This document shows, one piece after another, positions 48,121 through 59,665 of a stretch of 64,000 nt of DNA (its first letter is position 1; each line of letters opens with the position of its first letter). The stretch is taken from positions 124,001 to 188,000 of the forward strand of contig JAPTMU010000278.1 of assembly GCA_028583405.1 (NCBI GenBank), in the 5' to 3' direction. The notes below the pieces were generated by a model that was given only the letters and a program-made list of their open reading frames with translations, was not told the origin of the DNA and searched no databases. The translations under genes and the position numbers were made by a program. Origin of the DNA: Pogonophryne albipinna. Lineage: Eukaryota > Chordata > Actinopteri > Perciformes > Artedidraconidae.

Positions 48121-48170
48121 GCCTATATATGCAAATAAAGCAGACGGGACCCAGATTCTGATTGGTCAGT
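48121..48170 (-). promoter_or_regulatory. Integrase promoter (right copy)
   Basis: On the minus strand, in order: CCAAT box (complement of ATTGG at 48,161), octamer ATTTGCAT (about 48,128-48,135), TATATA (about 48,123-48,129). The start codon lies about 145 bp downstream. Confidence 0.65.
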
Positions 48171-48974
48171 TCAGCTCTGTGAGGGAGAGCCTGAGGGGGC
48201 GTTCTCCTGCGATGTTTTTTGCAAGGTCTTGAAGACGTGAGGTGCATCAGTCGGTATTTAGTGCCTACTGTTAACATATTGTCCGTGGGAAGTCAGTCAG
48301 TGTGTGTTTTGCCTAGAAAAATACATGTTTCTGCTTCTGCTTTGCTCCGCTTTGTGTGTGTGTGTTGGTGCGAATGTGCGCACGCTTGTGTGTGAGAACA
48401 CCGGCACTCGAGACACAAAAGTAGAGGAAGTGATCGTGGGACATTTTATCAGCGGTGCTCATGAAATGAATAAAGCTGAAACACTGGACAGATCTTAAAA
48501 TCAGGGTAACGATAGATCCGTATGAAGATAAACAACCTCTCCATATTTTGCCTTAGACTAATATTTACGGAAGTCACGACGATCTCTCAAAGCTGTGATC
48601 TGAAGAGGGTTTCTTCCTCTTTCTATCCATCACTAATGTCCCTCTGTTATCACAGTGCCATTCTAATCCAGCACCTTTCAAATTGCAGCTTAATAAAATG
48701 TTTTAAAGAGGATCTATATTCCTGTCTGCAGTCCTCAGGCACGTTTCTAATTTTAAGAAAGTCTTCAATGTTCTTACCTAATTTGATATACAATCATATG
48801 ATCATAATAACAAAAATACTTTTGTTTTATATTTTTGTAAATATGGTCGTATTACTGTATTTTAAAACAGTTTATTTAAGCTCTTAAATAAACTATTTGG
48901 GCTGGGTGGCGCTCTATAGCTTAGGGCCAATAGGAGACCTCGATGCGTTCTTTCCCCTCCTCCTCATTAGCATT
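48171..48974. other. Subterminal region of right copy, no gene seen
   Basis: Mirror of 29,050-29,867. Contains a short GT-rich tract and the open frame 48,522-48,887, which lacks any known domain. Confidence 0.45.
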
Positions 48975-49587
48975 CTGTGCAACTAGTGTGACTAGTGCGC
49001 ATTTGGGATCCACTAGTACCTACTAGTGAACATTTTAAGCCTCACTAGTTCACTAGTGGAATTTAAACGCATCTCACTAGTTAACTAGTAAAGGGCAAAG
49101 GGTTCACTAGTTAACGTGTAGACATTTTGAGCCCCACTAGTTAACTAGTAAGGTCAAAAGAGGCGTCAACTAGTTAACTAGTGAACTTTTAGCCTTTACT
49201 AGTTAACTAGTGAGTTATTCTGGGTGCGACTAGTTAACTAGTGCAGACAAATGTTTGCCACTAGTTAACTAGTTGTGCTTCTTTTGTGTGACTAGTTAAC
49301 ATGTCAGAGCTTTTGCAGCGCACTAGTTAACTTGTAAGACTTTTAGGGTCACTAGTACGGTCAGAGGGCCACTAGTTCATCAAAAAGCTTACACGTTGGG
49401 ACTTTGGCGTTACTAAGTGCTGCTCCTGGCGTCACTAGTAAGGCATACGTGTTAACTAGTCAGACAAAAGTGCCACTAGTTGCTGAAAAAGAGCGACTAG
49501 TGTAATGTTTTATTCAACTAGTAAAGCAGAGTGCCTAACTAGTTTGACCATATATCTAACAAGTGAAATCAAAGAGCCAACTAGTGT
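48975..49587. repeat. Phased ACNNGT array, outer end of right copy
   Basis: Reverse complement of the array at 28,448-29,049 with a few percent substitutions. Paired sites lie on the inner side (about 48,980-49,335) and single sites on the outer side (about 49,355-49,585). The spacing registers are preserved. Some individual sites are degraded, for example ACTTAGT near 49,413. Confidence 0.9.
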
Positions 49588-49644
49588 AGGTCGCTGCCGT
49601 CTGATATCAAGGAAATTGAATAAATACTCAAATGGCTTGCCATA

Positions 49645-52600
49645 CCCTCCTCTCTCTGTCTCTCTGTCGGTCGGAGCCTCTCTCTGTCGGTCGGAGCCTC
49701 TGTCTGTCGGTCGGAGCCTCTGTCGGTCGGAGCCTCTGTCTGTGCGGTCGGAGCTCCCCTCCTCTCTCTGTCTGTCTGTCGGTCGGAGCTCCTCTCTCTG
49801 TCGGTCGGAGCCTCTGTCTGTCGGTCGGAGCCTCTGTCTGTCGGTCGGAGCCTCTGTCTGTCGGAGCCTCTGTCTGTCGGTCGGAGCCTCTCTCTGTCGG
49901 TCGGAGCCTCTGTCGGTCGGAACCTCTGTCTGTCGGTCGGAGCTCTCTCTGTGCGGTCGGAGCTCCCCTCCTCTCTCTGTCTCTCTGTCGGTCGGAGCTC
50001 CTCTCTCTGTCTGTCTGTCGGTCGGAGCTCTCGGTCGGGGGTCTCGGTCGGGGGTCTCGGTCGGATCTCGGTCGGGGGTCTCGGTCGGGGGTCTCGGTCG
50101 GATCTCGGTCGGGGGTCTCGGTCGGGGGTCTCGGACGGATCTCGGTCGGATCTCGGATCTCGGTCGGGGATCTCGGTCGGGGGTCTCGGTCGGGTCTCGG
50201 TCGGATCTCGGATCTCGGTCGGGGGTCTCGGTCGGGTCTCGGTCGGGGGTCTCGGTCGGATCTCGGTCGGGGGTCTCGGTCGGGGATCTCGGTCGGGGGT
50301 CTCGGTCGGGTCTCGGTCGAGTCTCGGTCGGAGCCTCTGTCTGTCGGTCGGAGCTCCCCTCCTCTCTCTGTCTCTCTGTCGGTCGGAGCTCCTCTCTCTG
50401 TCTGTCTGTCGGTCGGAGCTCCTCTCTCTCTCGGTCGGAGCTCCGTAGGGGGTCTCGGTTGGGGGTCTCGGTCGGATCTCGGTCGGGGGTCTCGGTCGGG
50501 GGTCTCGGTCGGATCTCGGTCGGGGGTCTCGGTCGGGGGTCTCGGTCGGGGGTCTCGGTCGGATCTCGGTCGGGGGTCTCGGTCGGGGGTCTCGGTCGGA
50601 TCTCGGATCTCGGTCGGGGGTCTCGGTCGGGGGTCTTGGTCGGGGGTCTCGGTCGGATCTCGGTCGGGGGTCTCGGTCGGGGGTCTCGGTCGGATCTCGG
50701 TCTCTCAGGTTCTCTCGGTCGGATCTCGGTCGGGGGTCTCGGTCGGGGGTCTCGGACGGATCTCGGTCGGATCTCGGATCTCGGTCGGGGATCTCGGTCG
50801 GGGGTCTCGGTCGGGTCTCGGTCGGATCTCGGATCTCGGTCGGGTCTCGGTCGGGGGTCTCGGTCGAGTCTCGGTCGGAGCCTCTGTCTGTCGGTCGGAG
50901 CTCCCCTCCTCTCTCTGTCTCTCTGTCGGTCGGAGCCTCTCTCTGTCGGTCGGAGCCTCTGTCTGTCGGAGCCTCTGTCTGTGCGATCGGAGCTCCCCTC
51001 CTCTCTCTGTCTGTCTGTCGGTCGGAGCTCCTCTCTCTGTCTGTCTGTCGGTCGGAGCTCTCTCTGTGCGGTCGGAGCTCCCCTCCTCTCTCTGTCTGTC
51101 TGTCGGTCGGAGATCCTCTCTCTGTCGGTCGGAGCCTCTGTCTGTCGGTCGGAGCCTCTGTCTGTCGGAGCCTCTCTCTGTCGGTCGGAGCCTCTGTCTG
51201 TGCGGTCGGAGCTCCCCTCCTCTCTCCGTCTCTCTGTCGGTCGGAGCCTCTCTCTGTCGGTCGGAGCTCTCTCTGTGCGGTCGGAGCTCCCCTCCTCTCT
51301 CTGTCTCTCTGTCGGTCGGAGCTCCTCTCTCTGTCTGTCTGTCGGTCGGAGCTCCTCTCTCTCTCGGTCGGAGCTCCATAGGGGGTCTCGGTCGGGGGTC
51401 TCGGTCGGATCTCGGTCGGGGGTCTCGGTCGGGGGTCTCGGTCGGATCTCGGTCGGGGGTCTCGGTCGGGGGTCTCGGTCGGATCTCGGTCGGATCTCGG
51501 TCGGGGGTCTCGGTCGGGGGTCTCGGTCGGGGGTCTCGGTCGGGCCTCTGTCTGTGCGGTCGGAGCTCCCCTCCTCTCTCTGTCTCTCTGTCGGTCGGAG
51601 CCTCTGTCTGTCGGTCGGAGCCTCTCTCTGTCGGTCGGAGCTCCCCTCCTCTCTCTGTCGGTCGGAGCTCTCTCTGTGCGGTCGGAGCTCCCCTCCTCTC
51701 TCTGTCTCTCTGTCGGTCGGAGCTCCTCTCTCTGTCTGTCTGTCGGTCGGAGCTCTCGGTCGGGGGTCTCGGTCGGGGGTCTCGGTCGGATCTCGGTCGG
51801 GGGTCTCGGTCGGGGGTCTCGGTCGGATCTCGGTCGGGGGTCTCGGTCGGGGGTCTCGGTCGGATCTCGGTCGGGGGTCTCGGTCGGGGGTCTCGGTCGG
51901 ATCTCGGTCGGGGGTCTCGGTCGGGGGTCTCGGTCGGATCTCGGTCTCTCAGGTTCTCTCGGTCGGATCTCGGTCGGGGGTCTCGGTCGGGGGTCTCGGT
52001 CGGGGGTCTCGGTCGGGGGTCTCGGTCGGGGGTCTCGGACGGATCTCGGTCGGATCTCGGATCTCGGTCGGGGATCTCGGTCGGGGGTCTCGGTCGGGTC
52101 TCGGTCGGATCTCGGATCTCGGTCGGGTCTCGGTCGGGGGTCTCGGTCGAGTCTCGGTCGGAGCCTCTGTCTGTCGGTCGGAGCCTCTGTCGGTCGGAGC
52201 CTCTGTCTGTGCGGTCGGAGCTCCCCTCCTCTCTCTGTCTGTCTGTCGGTCGGAGCTCCTCTCTCTGCTGTCGGAGGGTCGGTCGGTCGGAGCTCTCTCT
52301 CTCTGCTGTCGGAGGGTCGGTCGGTCGGAGCTCTCTCTCTCTGCTCTCGGAGGGTAGGTCGGTCGGAGCTCTCTCTCTCTCTGCTGTCGGAGGGTCGGTC
52401 GGTCGGAGCTCTCTCTCTCTGCTGTCGGAGGGTCGGTCGGTCGGTCGGAGCTCTCTCTCTCTGCTGTCGGAGGGTCGGTCGGTCGGAGCTCTCTCTCTCT
52501 GCTGTCGGAGGATCGGTCGGTCGGAGCTCTCTCTCTCTGCTGTCGGAGGGTCGGTCGGAGCTCTCTCTCTCTGCTGTCGGAGGGTCGGTCGGAGCTCTCT

Positions 52601-53530
52601 CTCTCTGCTGTCGGAGGGTCGGTCGGAGCTCTCTCTCTCTGCTGTCGGAGGGTCGGTCGGAGCTCTCTCTCTCTGCTGTTGGAGGGTCGGTCGGAGCTCT
52701 CTCTCTCTCTGTGCTGTCGGAGGGTCGGTCGGTCGGAGCTCTCTCTCTCTGCTGTCGGAGGGTCGGTCGGTCGGAGCTCTCTCTCTCTGCTGTCGGAGGG
52801 TCGGTCGGAGCTCTCTCTCTCTGCTGTCGGAGGGTCGGTCGGTCGGAGCTCTCTCTCTCTGCTGTCGGAGGGTCGGTCGGAGCTCTCTCTCTCTGCTGTC
52901 GGAGGGTGGGTCGGTCGGTCGGAGCTCTCTCTCTCTGCTGTCGGAGGGTCGGTCGGAGCTCTCTCTCTCTGCTGTCGGAGGGTCGGTCGGAGCTCTCTTT
53001 CTCTGCTGTCGGAGGGTCGGTCGGAGCTCTCTCTCTCTCTCTGCTGTCGGAGGGTCGGAGCTCTCTCTCTCTGCTGTCGGAGGGTCGGTCGGTCGGAGCT
53101 CTCTCTCTCTGCTGTCGGAGGGTCGGTCGGAGCTCTCTCTCTCTGCTGTCGGAGGGTCGGTCGGTCGGTCGGAGCTCTCTCTCTCTGCTGTCGGAGGGTC
53201 GGTCGGTCGGAGCTCTCTCTCTCTCTGCTGTCGGAGGGTCGGTCGGTCGGAGCTCTCTCTCTCTGCTGTCGGAGGGTCGGTCGGAGCTCTCTCTCTCTGC
53301 TGTCGGAGGGTCGGTCGGAGCTCTCTCTCTGCTGCTGTTGGAGGGTCGGTCGGAGCTCTCTCTCTCTGCTGTCGGAGGGTCGGTCGGAGCTCTCTCTCTC
53401 TGCTGTCGGAGGGTCGGTCGGTCGGAGCTCTCTCTCTCTGCTGTCGGAGGGTCGGTCGGAGCTCTCTCTCTCTGCTGTCGGAGGGTCGGTCGGTCGGAGC
53501 TCTCTCTCTCTGCTGTCGGAGGGTCGGTCC
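49645..53530. repeat. GC-rich composite minisatellite, right arm
   Basis: G-rich on the plus strand throughout. 49,645-52,260 holds the 13-bp TCGGTCGGGGGTCTC and 20-bp CGGTCGGAGCCTCTGTCTGT units. 52,260-53,530 holds about 35-39 bp units with GAGCTCTCTCTCTCTGCTGT and CGGAGGGTCGGTCGG. It is 3.9 kb against 8.2 kb in the left arm and lacks the first-exon copies and the GTGCGCAC foldback. Very long open frames across it are repeat artefacts. Confidence 0.9.
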
Positions 53531-54312
53531 GAAAAGTGGGGGGGTCTAAACGAATCATTTGAAAAAGTGGGGGGGACTTGTCCCACCCTCATATAATGGC
53601 TGCGACGCCCATGGGTCAAATACATGCATTTCCCAGCCAACACGGGAGCCTTGACATCTACAGTGAAACTTCTTATGCAAGTTTATCCTCAAATGTAAGT
53701 AGCTGTGTTTTAACTGTGGTAAACTTGGGTTTATCAATGTTAGTTAGTAAGCAGTGCAATCTTGCTAACTAGCTAGCAACTTGAGTTTGAGTTTGTTTTG
53801 AATTTGGATTTGTTAATGATGGTTAGCAAGCACATGGAGTGCAATCTTGCTAGCCAACATTCAGTTTGCTAACTAACTAGCTAGTGTTGGCTAGCTTGCA
53901 TTGCTAGCTAACTACCAATACATTTTCACATTAGGCTGTGACATTACTTCTATACTAGTTGACATGAATAGTCTAGTCTTGATACATTTTGTAACATTCA
54001 TTCTTATCTACTTTTATCTATTTTGTGATTTTTCGTTTTTCTTTAAAAAAATTATACTACTAAATAGGAACATTTGGGGTGAGACATTTTTGAAAAATCA
54101 TTGATCATGCCTAGACTGATTCTATACATCTATACTGTTAAGCTAAGCTTACTAGTGGGGTTGCTGTACTGAGGAACCACAGGGGAACCAGCCTTATGTT
54201 TTCCCTTTTAGGTTCATTAGTTTGATTTACAAAAGATTTGACAGAGTAAGAGTAGGCATACCCTTCTACGTAAGACTCATAATCTCAAATGTGTGATGCA
54301 TTACAGGAGTGA
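53531..54312. other. Flank of the hAT-like gene, right arm
   Basis: Mirror of 19,455-20,229, with clustered GCTAGC-type motifs. No coding region is supported. Confidence 0.45.
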
Positions 54313-56713
54313 GTGACAATGACACGCGGCAGATTCAAGTCACATTGGAAAGATGACTCTCAATACAAGGAATGGATTGGAGAGGTACCAGGAGATGTCC
54401 ACAAGGCTTATTGCAAGTTTTGCCGCAAGTCATTTGACATCAGCAATATGGGGGTCGCTTCCCTCAAGAGCCATTCAAAAGGACAAACCCACATCAAGTT
54501 AGCTGGACAGCTAAATAATGAATGAAGAATGACAGATTTCTTGACTACAAAAACAGGAGAGGGAAGAAGCGGCCCAACAAGCCAGGATATCGAAAGTGAC
54601 AGTCAGGTGCCCAGTACCAGCAGTGAACATCCTACGGAAAAAGGCTCTGGAGCTCAGGGGAAAACATTTTTTTCAAGCCAAGCTGTATTTGAAGCAGAGA
54701 TTCGCTGGGTCATGAAGATGGTCAGGTCACACTTCTCGTTCAACTCCAACTCTGACATTTCAAACACTTTTGCTCAGATGTTCCCAGACAGCGAAATTGC
54801 CAAACAATTTACATGTGGCGCAACAAAATCGGCTTACCTTATATGGTTTGGCTTGTATGCTCATTTTAAAGAGCAGCTGATCGAAGACGTAAGAAAAGCA
54901 AAGTGTCATGTAGTGTCTTTTGACGAATGCCTTAACAAAGTGACACAAACAGAACAGATGGATATCATTCTGCGCTACTGGAGTGAACGCGAAGGGAAGG
55001 TAGCTGTGCGTTACTTCACTTCAGAGTTCCTAGGACACACTCAGGCAGAGAAGCTCTTGGAGAGTATCAACAGATCCCTGTCACCTCTGGACCCCAAGAA
55101 GCTCCTGCAAATATCGATGGACGGCCCTACAGTGAATTGGAAGTTCTTAAGAATATTCCAAGAGGACAAGAGCAAAGAGGACCCAGATGCACCAAAGCTC
55201 ATCAACCTGGGAAGTTGTGGTCTGCATGTTGTGCATGGAAGTTTCCAGACCGGAGAGAGGGAAACAGGTTGGAAAATCGGAGATGCGTTGAGAGCGCTTT
55301 GGCAGGTGTTCCATGACTCGCCAGCAAGGCGAGAGGATTTCAGTGAGCTGACTAAAACGGCAAGATTTCCTCAGTTCTGTGCCACTCGATGGGTTGAAGA
55401 CTTGCAAGTTGCTGAGCGGGCAATCGAAGTGTGGCCAGCTGTGATGGCGTACATCCACAGCCACAAGAAACTTCCGAAGAGTAAAGTGCCAACATCTGCG
55501 TCCTACTTGACAGTCAAGAAGGCAACCGAAGACCCTCTTTTCCTGGCTAAACTTGAGTTTTTCGCTTTTGTTGCAAGACAGCTGAAGCCTTTTTTGAAGG
55601 TATTTCAGACAGATGCCCCAATGGTGCCATTCTTGGCAAAGGAGCTCCAAAGCACCCTGACAGGCCTGCTGTCATGCTTTATCAAGAGAGAAGAGCTGGC
55701 AAAGATCAAGACACCTCTCCAGCTCACTAAACTGGACCCCCAAAGAGAAGCAAATCCATGTCCCACTCAAACACCTGGACATAGGATTTTCAACCAAGCA
55801 GGCTTTGCAGAAGGCATCTGAGAAGCTCCAGGAAAATCCAGTGAAAATCGTGGAGTTCAAAAAAGAATGTGTCTCCTTACTCGCAATGACCTGCAAGAAA
55901 ATTATGGAGAGAAGTCCTCTCATGTATCCAGCTGTGCGGCATATGAGGTCCCTTGACCCTGTGATGATTGTGACAGAAACCGAAAGTACAACAGCAATGT
56001 TTGAGAAACTCCTTCAGGTTCTCCTCAATGCTGGATGGTGCCCTGCCACAGAGTGTGACAAAGTCCTTTCTCAGTATAAAGCATTCTCACTCGATGTCAA
56101 CACAAACCACAAAGCAGAGTTCCAAGAATTTGTTTACAGCTGCAGACTTGATGAATTCTTGGGAAGATATCTCAGTGGCAAAGAAGAGTATGCAGAACTG
56201 TGGAACATCATGCAATGTCTCTTCACGCTGTCTCATGGACAAGCTGCAGTAGAAAGGGGGTACTCTGTTAACAAGGATATGCTTGTTGAAAACCTACAGG
56301 AGAAGACGCTAATAGCAATGCGCTTGGTCCACGATGCAATGGCTGGGCACACAGATGGAGCTCTTCCAAAAGACCTCAAGCAACACTGCAGAGGAGCAAG
56401 GACAAGATATGAGATGTATCTGGAAGACCAGAAGAAGTCGAGAGAGCAAACCACTAAAGAGAAGAAAAGAAAGGAGCTCTCCCAGGAAATCCAGAAAGTG
56501 AAAACAAAGCGGCAAAAAGTAATGACTAGCGCTGAAACAATGGAGAAAGAAGCACATGAAATGGCAGTCATTGCAGAGAAGAAGCACAATTTTACACTGC
56601 TGTCAAAATCAAATGCCTATCGGAAAGGGGTTGCTGATAAAAAGGAAGAGGTGGCAGCTCTAGACAAAGCCCTGAAAGAGCTGCAAGAGTGTGTCAATAA
56701 GTTAAAGCAATGA
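54313..56713 (+). pseudogene. hAT-like transposase with BED-type finger, right arm copy
   Basis: This is the better preserved copy. The finger ORF 54,313-54,525 (YCKFCRKSFDISNMG, then H-x5-H) is followed after an in-frame TGA by 54,529-55,821 (430 aa) and, after one frameshift, by 55,805-56,713. The long frame carries VVSFDECLNKV, ISMDGPTVNWK and FCATRWVED. The last carries QAAVERGYSVNKDM and a charged coiled-coil tail. The frameshift maps to a run of five C near 55,738. Removing the effect of one C would restore the reading through LKHLDIGFSTKQAL, so a slip or sequencing error there is plausible. Both arms share it, and both share the TGA after the finger. Expression as two proteins cannot be excluded. 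Confidence 0.8.
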
Positions 56714-56849
56714 GGTATGCGCAATAGCCTTTATGGATGTATGAAAGATTGTAATATTTATTGGTCACCCTCCTAAAGACAAATATAACACCATTTTAGC
56801 TTATGGAGATGACCAATTTTAACTCAAAAATAACATTCTGTTTCAGATC

Positions 56850-57105
56850 GTCAGACTGTAGAGAGGAGGAGGAAGAGGAGTGGAGAGGGGGAGGAGCCAG
56901 GAGGGCACAGAAGGAAAGAGGGAGGAGGAAGAGAAGAGGGGCGAAGATGAAAGAGGAGAAGAAGAGGAGGATAAGAGAGTAGAGGATGACAGAGGAAAAG
57001 GGAGAAGAGTGGAGAGGAGTAGGAAGAGAAGACAGGAGCAGACACAATAGGGGAGGTGTGGAGGACAGGATGAGATAGGAGAGGAGTGGAAGAGAGAACA
57101 TATAT
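56850..57105. repeat. Polypurine (GA-rich) tract, right arm
   Basis: Mirror of the CT-rich tract at 16,660-16,916. Confidence 0.85.
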
Positions 57106-57393
57106 CAATCCCAGTGCTCATGTGTTTCAAAGTTCCAGTTCAATAAATTGTTGTTCATCTACAGCTTGTTGCATTATTTCATGCATTGATATTATCAATA
57201 AGACATAATATCTAAGCATTTACAATGTCTGTTTTTTGAGGTTTTGCTCTCTTGTTACTTTTAACCATACAGGTGTGATTTCATAGTTATTTTGTATGTT
57301 ATTGTCAAAGGAACAAAATGAGCAACCCTTTATACTTAATTTGATATTCCTCATTATCTGAAGCATTTGTTACTCATTTATTTTCCTCCCATA

Positions 57394-57880
57394 GTGACTG
57401 TATGGATAATCGGAGACAGCTATGTCCGGCGTGGAGCCCAGAGAGCTAGAGACCATCGGCAGCAACCTTGGCCTCGACCTGAGGGTGTGCTGGTTCGGTT
57501 GGGGTGGACTGCGCTGGAGAGGTGTCCTCCCTTTCTTTTCCTACTCCCTGCGAGGAAGAGCAGCCCCGGATGTCCTCATCCACTGTGGCGGCAATGACTT
57601 GGGGGATGTGCCCAGTGTTCAGTTGCTGAACCAGATGAAGGAGGACCTGCACCAGCTTCACCATCGGCACCCTGGCATGAAGATCATGCTCTCCCAGATC
57701 AACCAGAGGCGCCGGTGGAGGGCTGGTGCAAATCCTGTCAAAATTGACAAGGCCCGGAAGTTTGTTAACAGTGTTATGGCTACTTTTGTTCATAGCCTAA
57801 ATGGTGTCATTGTTGACCACTCCAACATTAGACATGACAGTCCTGGGCTTTTTTTGCGAGATAGTTCATTTCACCCCTAG
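57394..57880 (+). pseudogene. SGNH-hydrolase-like gene, right arm copy, frameshifted
   Basis: Directly after a good splice acceptor (CCTCCCATAG) the frame VTVWIIGDSYVRRG gives SGNH block I with the nucleophile Ser. The rest (57,422-57,880) lies in another frame: ETIGSNLGLDLRV, VLIHCGGNDLGDVP (block III, Gly and Asn of the oxyanion hole) and DSSFHP near the end. A one-base shift near 57,440-57,455 separates them. Unlike the left copy, this frame is not stopped by TGA before the shift. An AATAAA follows at about 58,253. Function, if any, would be ester or acetyl hydrolysis. The family is often carried by fish transposons. Confidence 0.65.
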
Positions 57881-59665
57881 GGGAAATGATATTTTTTTAA
57901 AGTCACTAGCCAATTTCCTGAAAGACCATCTCCAAAGACTGTGAACTGCTAAAATGTCAGTATCACTGTTTTTGGATTTGGCCTTTAGAGTATGTATTCT
58001 AAGGCCCTTGCTAAGCCCAGACTGTCATGGCTAATGTTGAGTTAGATATTACATCTGTAGCCATAACACTGTTAACATGGCTGCTCTTCCTCTTCCCCAC
58101 ATCCCACCCCCCCCTCTTCCCCCAATGGACTCTGTAGCTCTCCAGGCCCATGCTGGGCATGGCTGTCTGTCAAACCTTTTATTTTGTATTTGTTATGATG
58201 TTTTTTGTTATTTTATTTGTTAAAATAATTCTGTATTTATGTAAATATTGAAAATAAATTACATTCATATTTTCACTTCTTTTGTCTACTGCTTACTGAA
58301 AATGTTAGCTATCACATCCAAATGGGACTATCAAATGAAAGGATAAGCTTACCATACAATACAGAAAACATTACACATTAAGGCTCAAATCTTTTCCCAA
58401 GCCGTAGCAGTCTGCAAAGAGTCCCAAGTTTAAAAACACAAAATCTTGACAATGAATACTACGCTGTCATTTATCAGTGACAATGCAAACAACAAGAAGG
58501 TCTCCCCTAATCCCATGTATTTTGGCATCAAATATGTCATAAGCATACCATAGAATGTAATTATGAAGTGCAATACCCACAATCCCTACAGGGCTGTAAA
58601 GTCACAGAAGATAATACCTTTTAGAGAGTTTTGAAATTGTTCAGTATGCAGATAAATATTTGTTTTACAATAGAAACATTTTTCTCCATAAATGTCCCCA
58701 CATGTTGTGAGCATCAACTTGAAATCTTTTGTCAACAAATAAAAAACATCTTAACTTCCTTCACGACAACATTTTGTTTATAACACCACTACATTAACAA
58801 TAAGCATAGGAAAATGATAAATGTCAACATTTAAGATTGTGCTTTTACTCTTTATTTAATCAGATCTATTTCACATTGAAAATGTGATAAATACACACAT
58901 TGAAAGTTACATCTTGCATTTTATGAAAAGTAAAGGTTTCGAATCATTTTATGACTTAAGTACACTAGAAAATAAATTAAAGATGTGCAACAACTGTATC
59001 AGTAATTAAAATGATATAACTTATGTACAGGGTTGGGAGGGCTACTTGCCAAAAACACAACCAGTAACTTAATGTGAGTATCAAGATATAAAAGTAATGT
59101 AACCTGATAACTTTCTTTTTCTTTTGGATTACCTCAATATCAAATGCAATGCAAATAAACACAGGAGAGAAGAAATATTAATATGATTTTTTTACTTAAA
59201 TGTATAATATAATACCATAAAGCAGATTCAGGCAGTAGGTGTATAGATTCACAATTAAAGTATTAGCCTACAGAACAGAACCGCTTCCAGAGAAGAGATA
59301 CAATTTGATCATTTTACAACAAACAGCTCTTTTTAGGTTTTGAATAAGATTGTAATCCTGAGTTTCCCTATTATTAAAAAAAGTAAAACTAATCCGATTA
59401 CATCTTTTCCTATGTAACTAAGGATTACACTTTCCTTTTTTTCTATACGATCTTGATTCGTGTTAGATGTAATCCATTACTGCCTAAGCCAATAAAAGTC
59501 ATAACTTTTGGAAAATTGTCTCAAGTTATAAATGATGCCTTCAATCTCTTTCACGTGGAGAAGACATCACATTGGCCGAGGCGTTGCAACTTCCCTCAAG
59601 CGTCCTACATGAAAGAAAGATCACATGTTAAAAATGTGTGCACAAACTATTCAGTATGACCCGTC
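57881..59665. other. AT-rich arm sequence, no gene seen
   Basis: Mirror of 14,140-15,886. No coding region, RNA gene or new repeat recognised. Confidence 0.45.

Larger units (their letters stand above)
33555..49645. mobile_element. Full-length ACNNGT-array element carrying HECT and integrase genes (right copy)
   Basis: About 16 kb. It is bounded by the right half of the axis array (to 34,180) and the outer array (48,975-49,587). It holds a Tc1 insertion, the HECT gene (plus) and the integrase gene (minus), which converge on a SINE-containing spacer at 44,130-45,440. Both genes have consistent exon phases, so the element may have been active recently. The integrase is the likely transposase, and the HECT protein a cargo or accessory protein. 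Ends are inferred from the arrays and from the flanking minisatellite. No target duplication was found, so its limits could be off by tens of bases or more. Confidence 0.7.

Noticed and set aside
49505..53643. Long open frames in the right-arm minisatellite
   Set aside because: Same repeat artefact, no domain, no consistent start.
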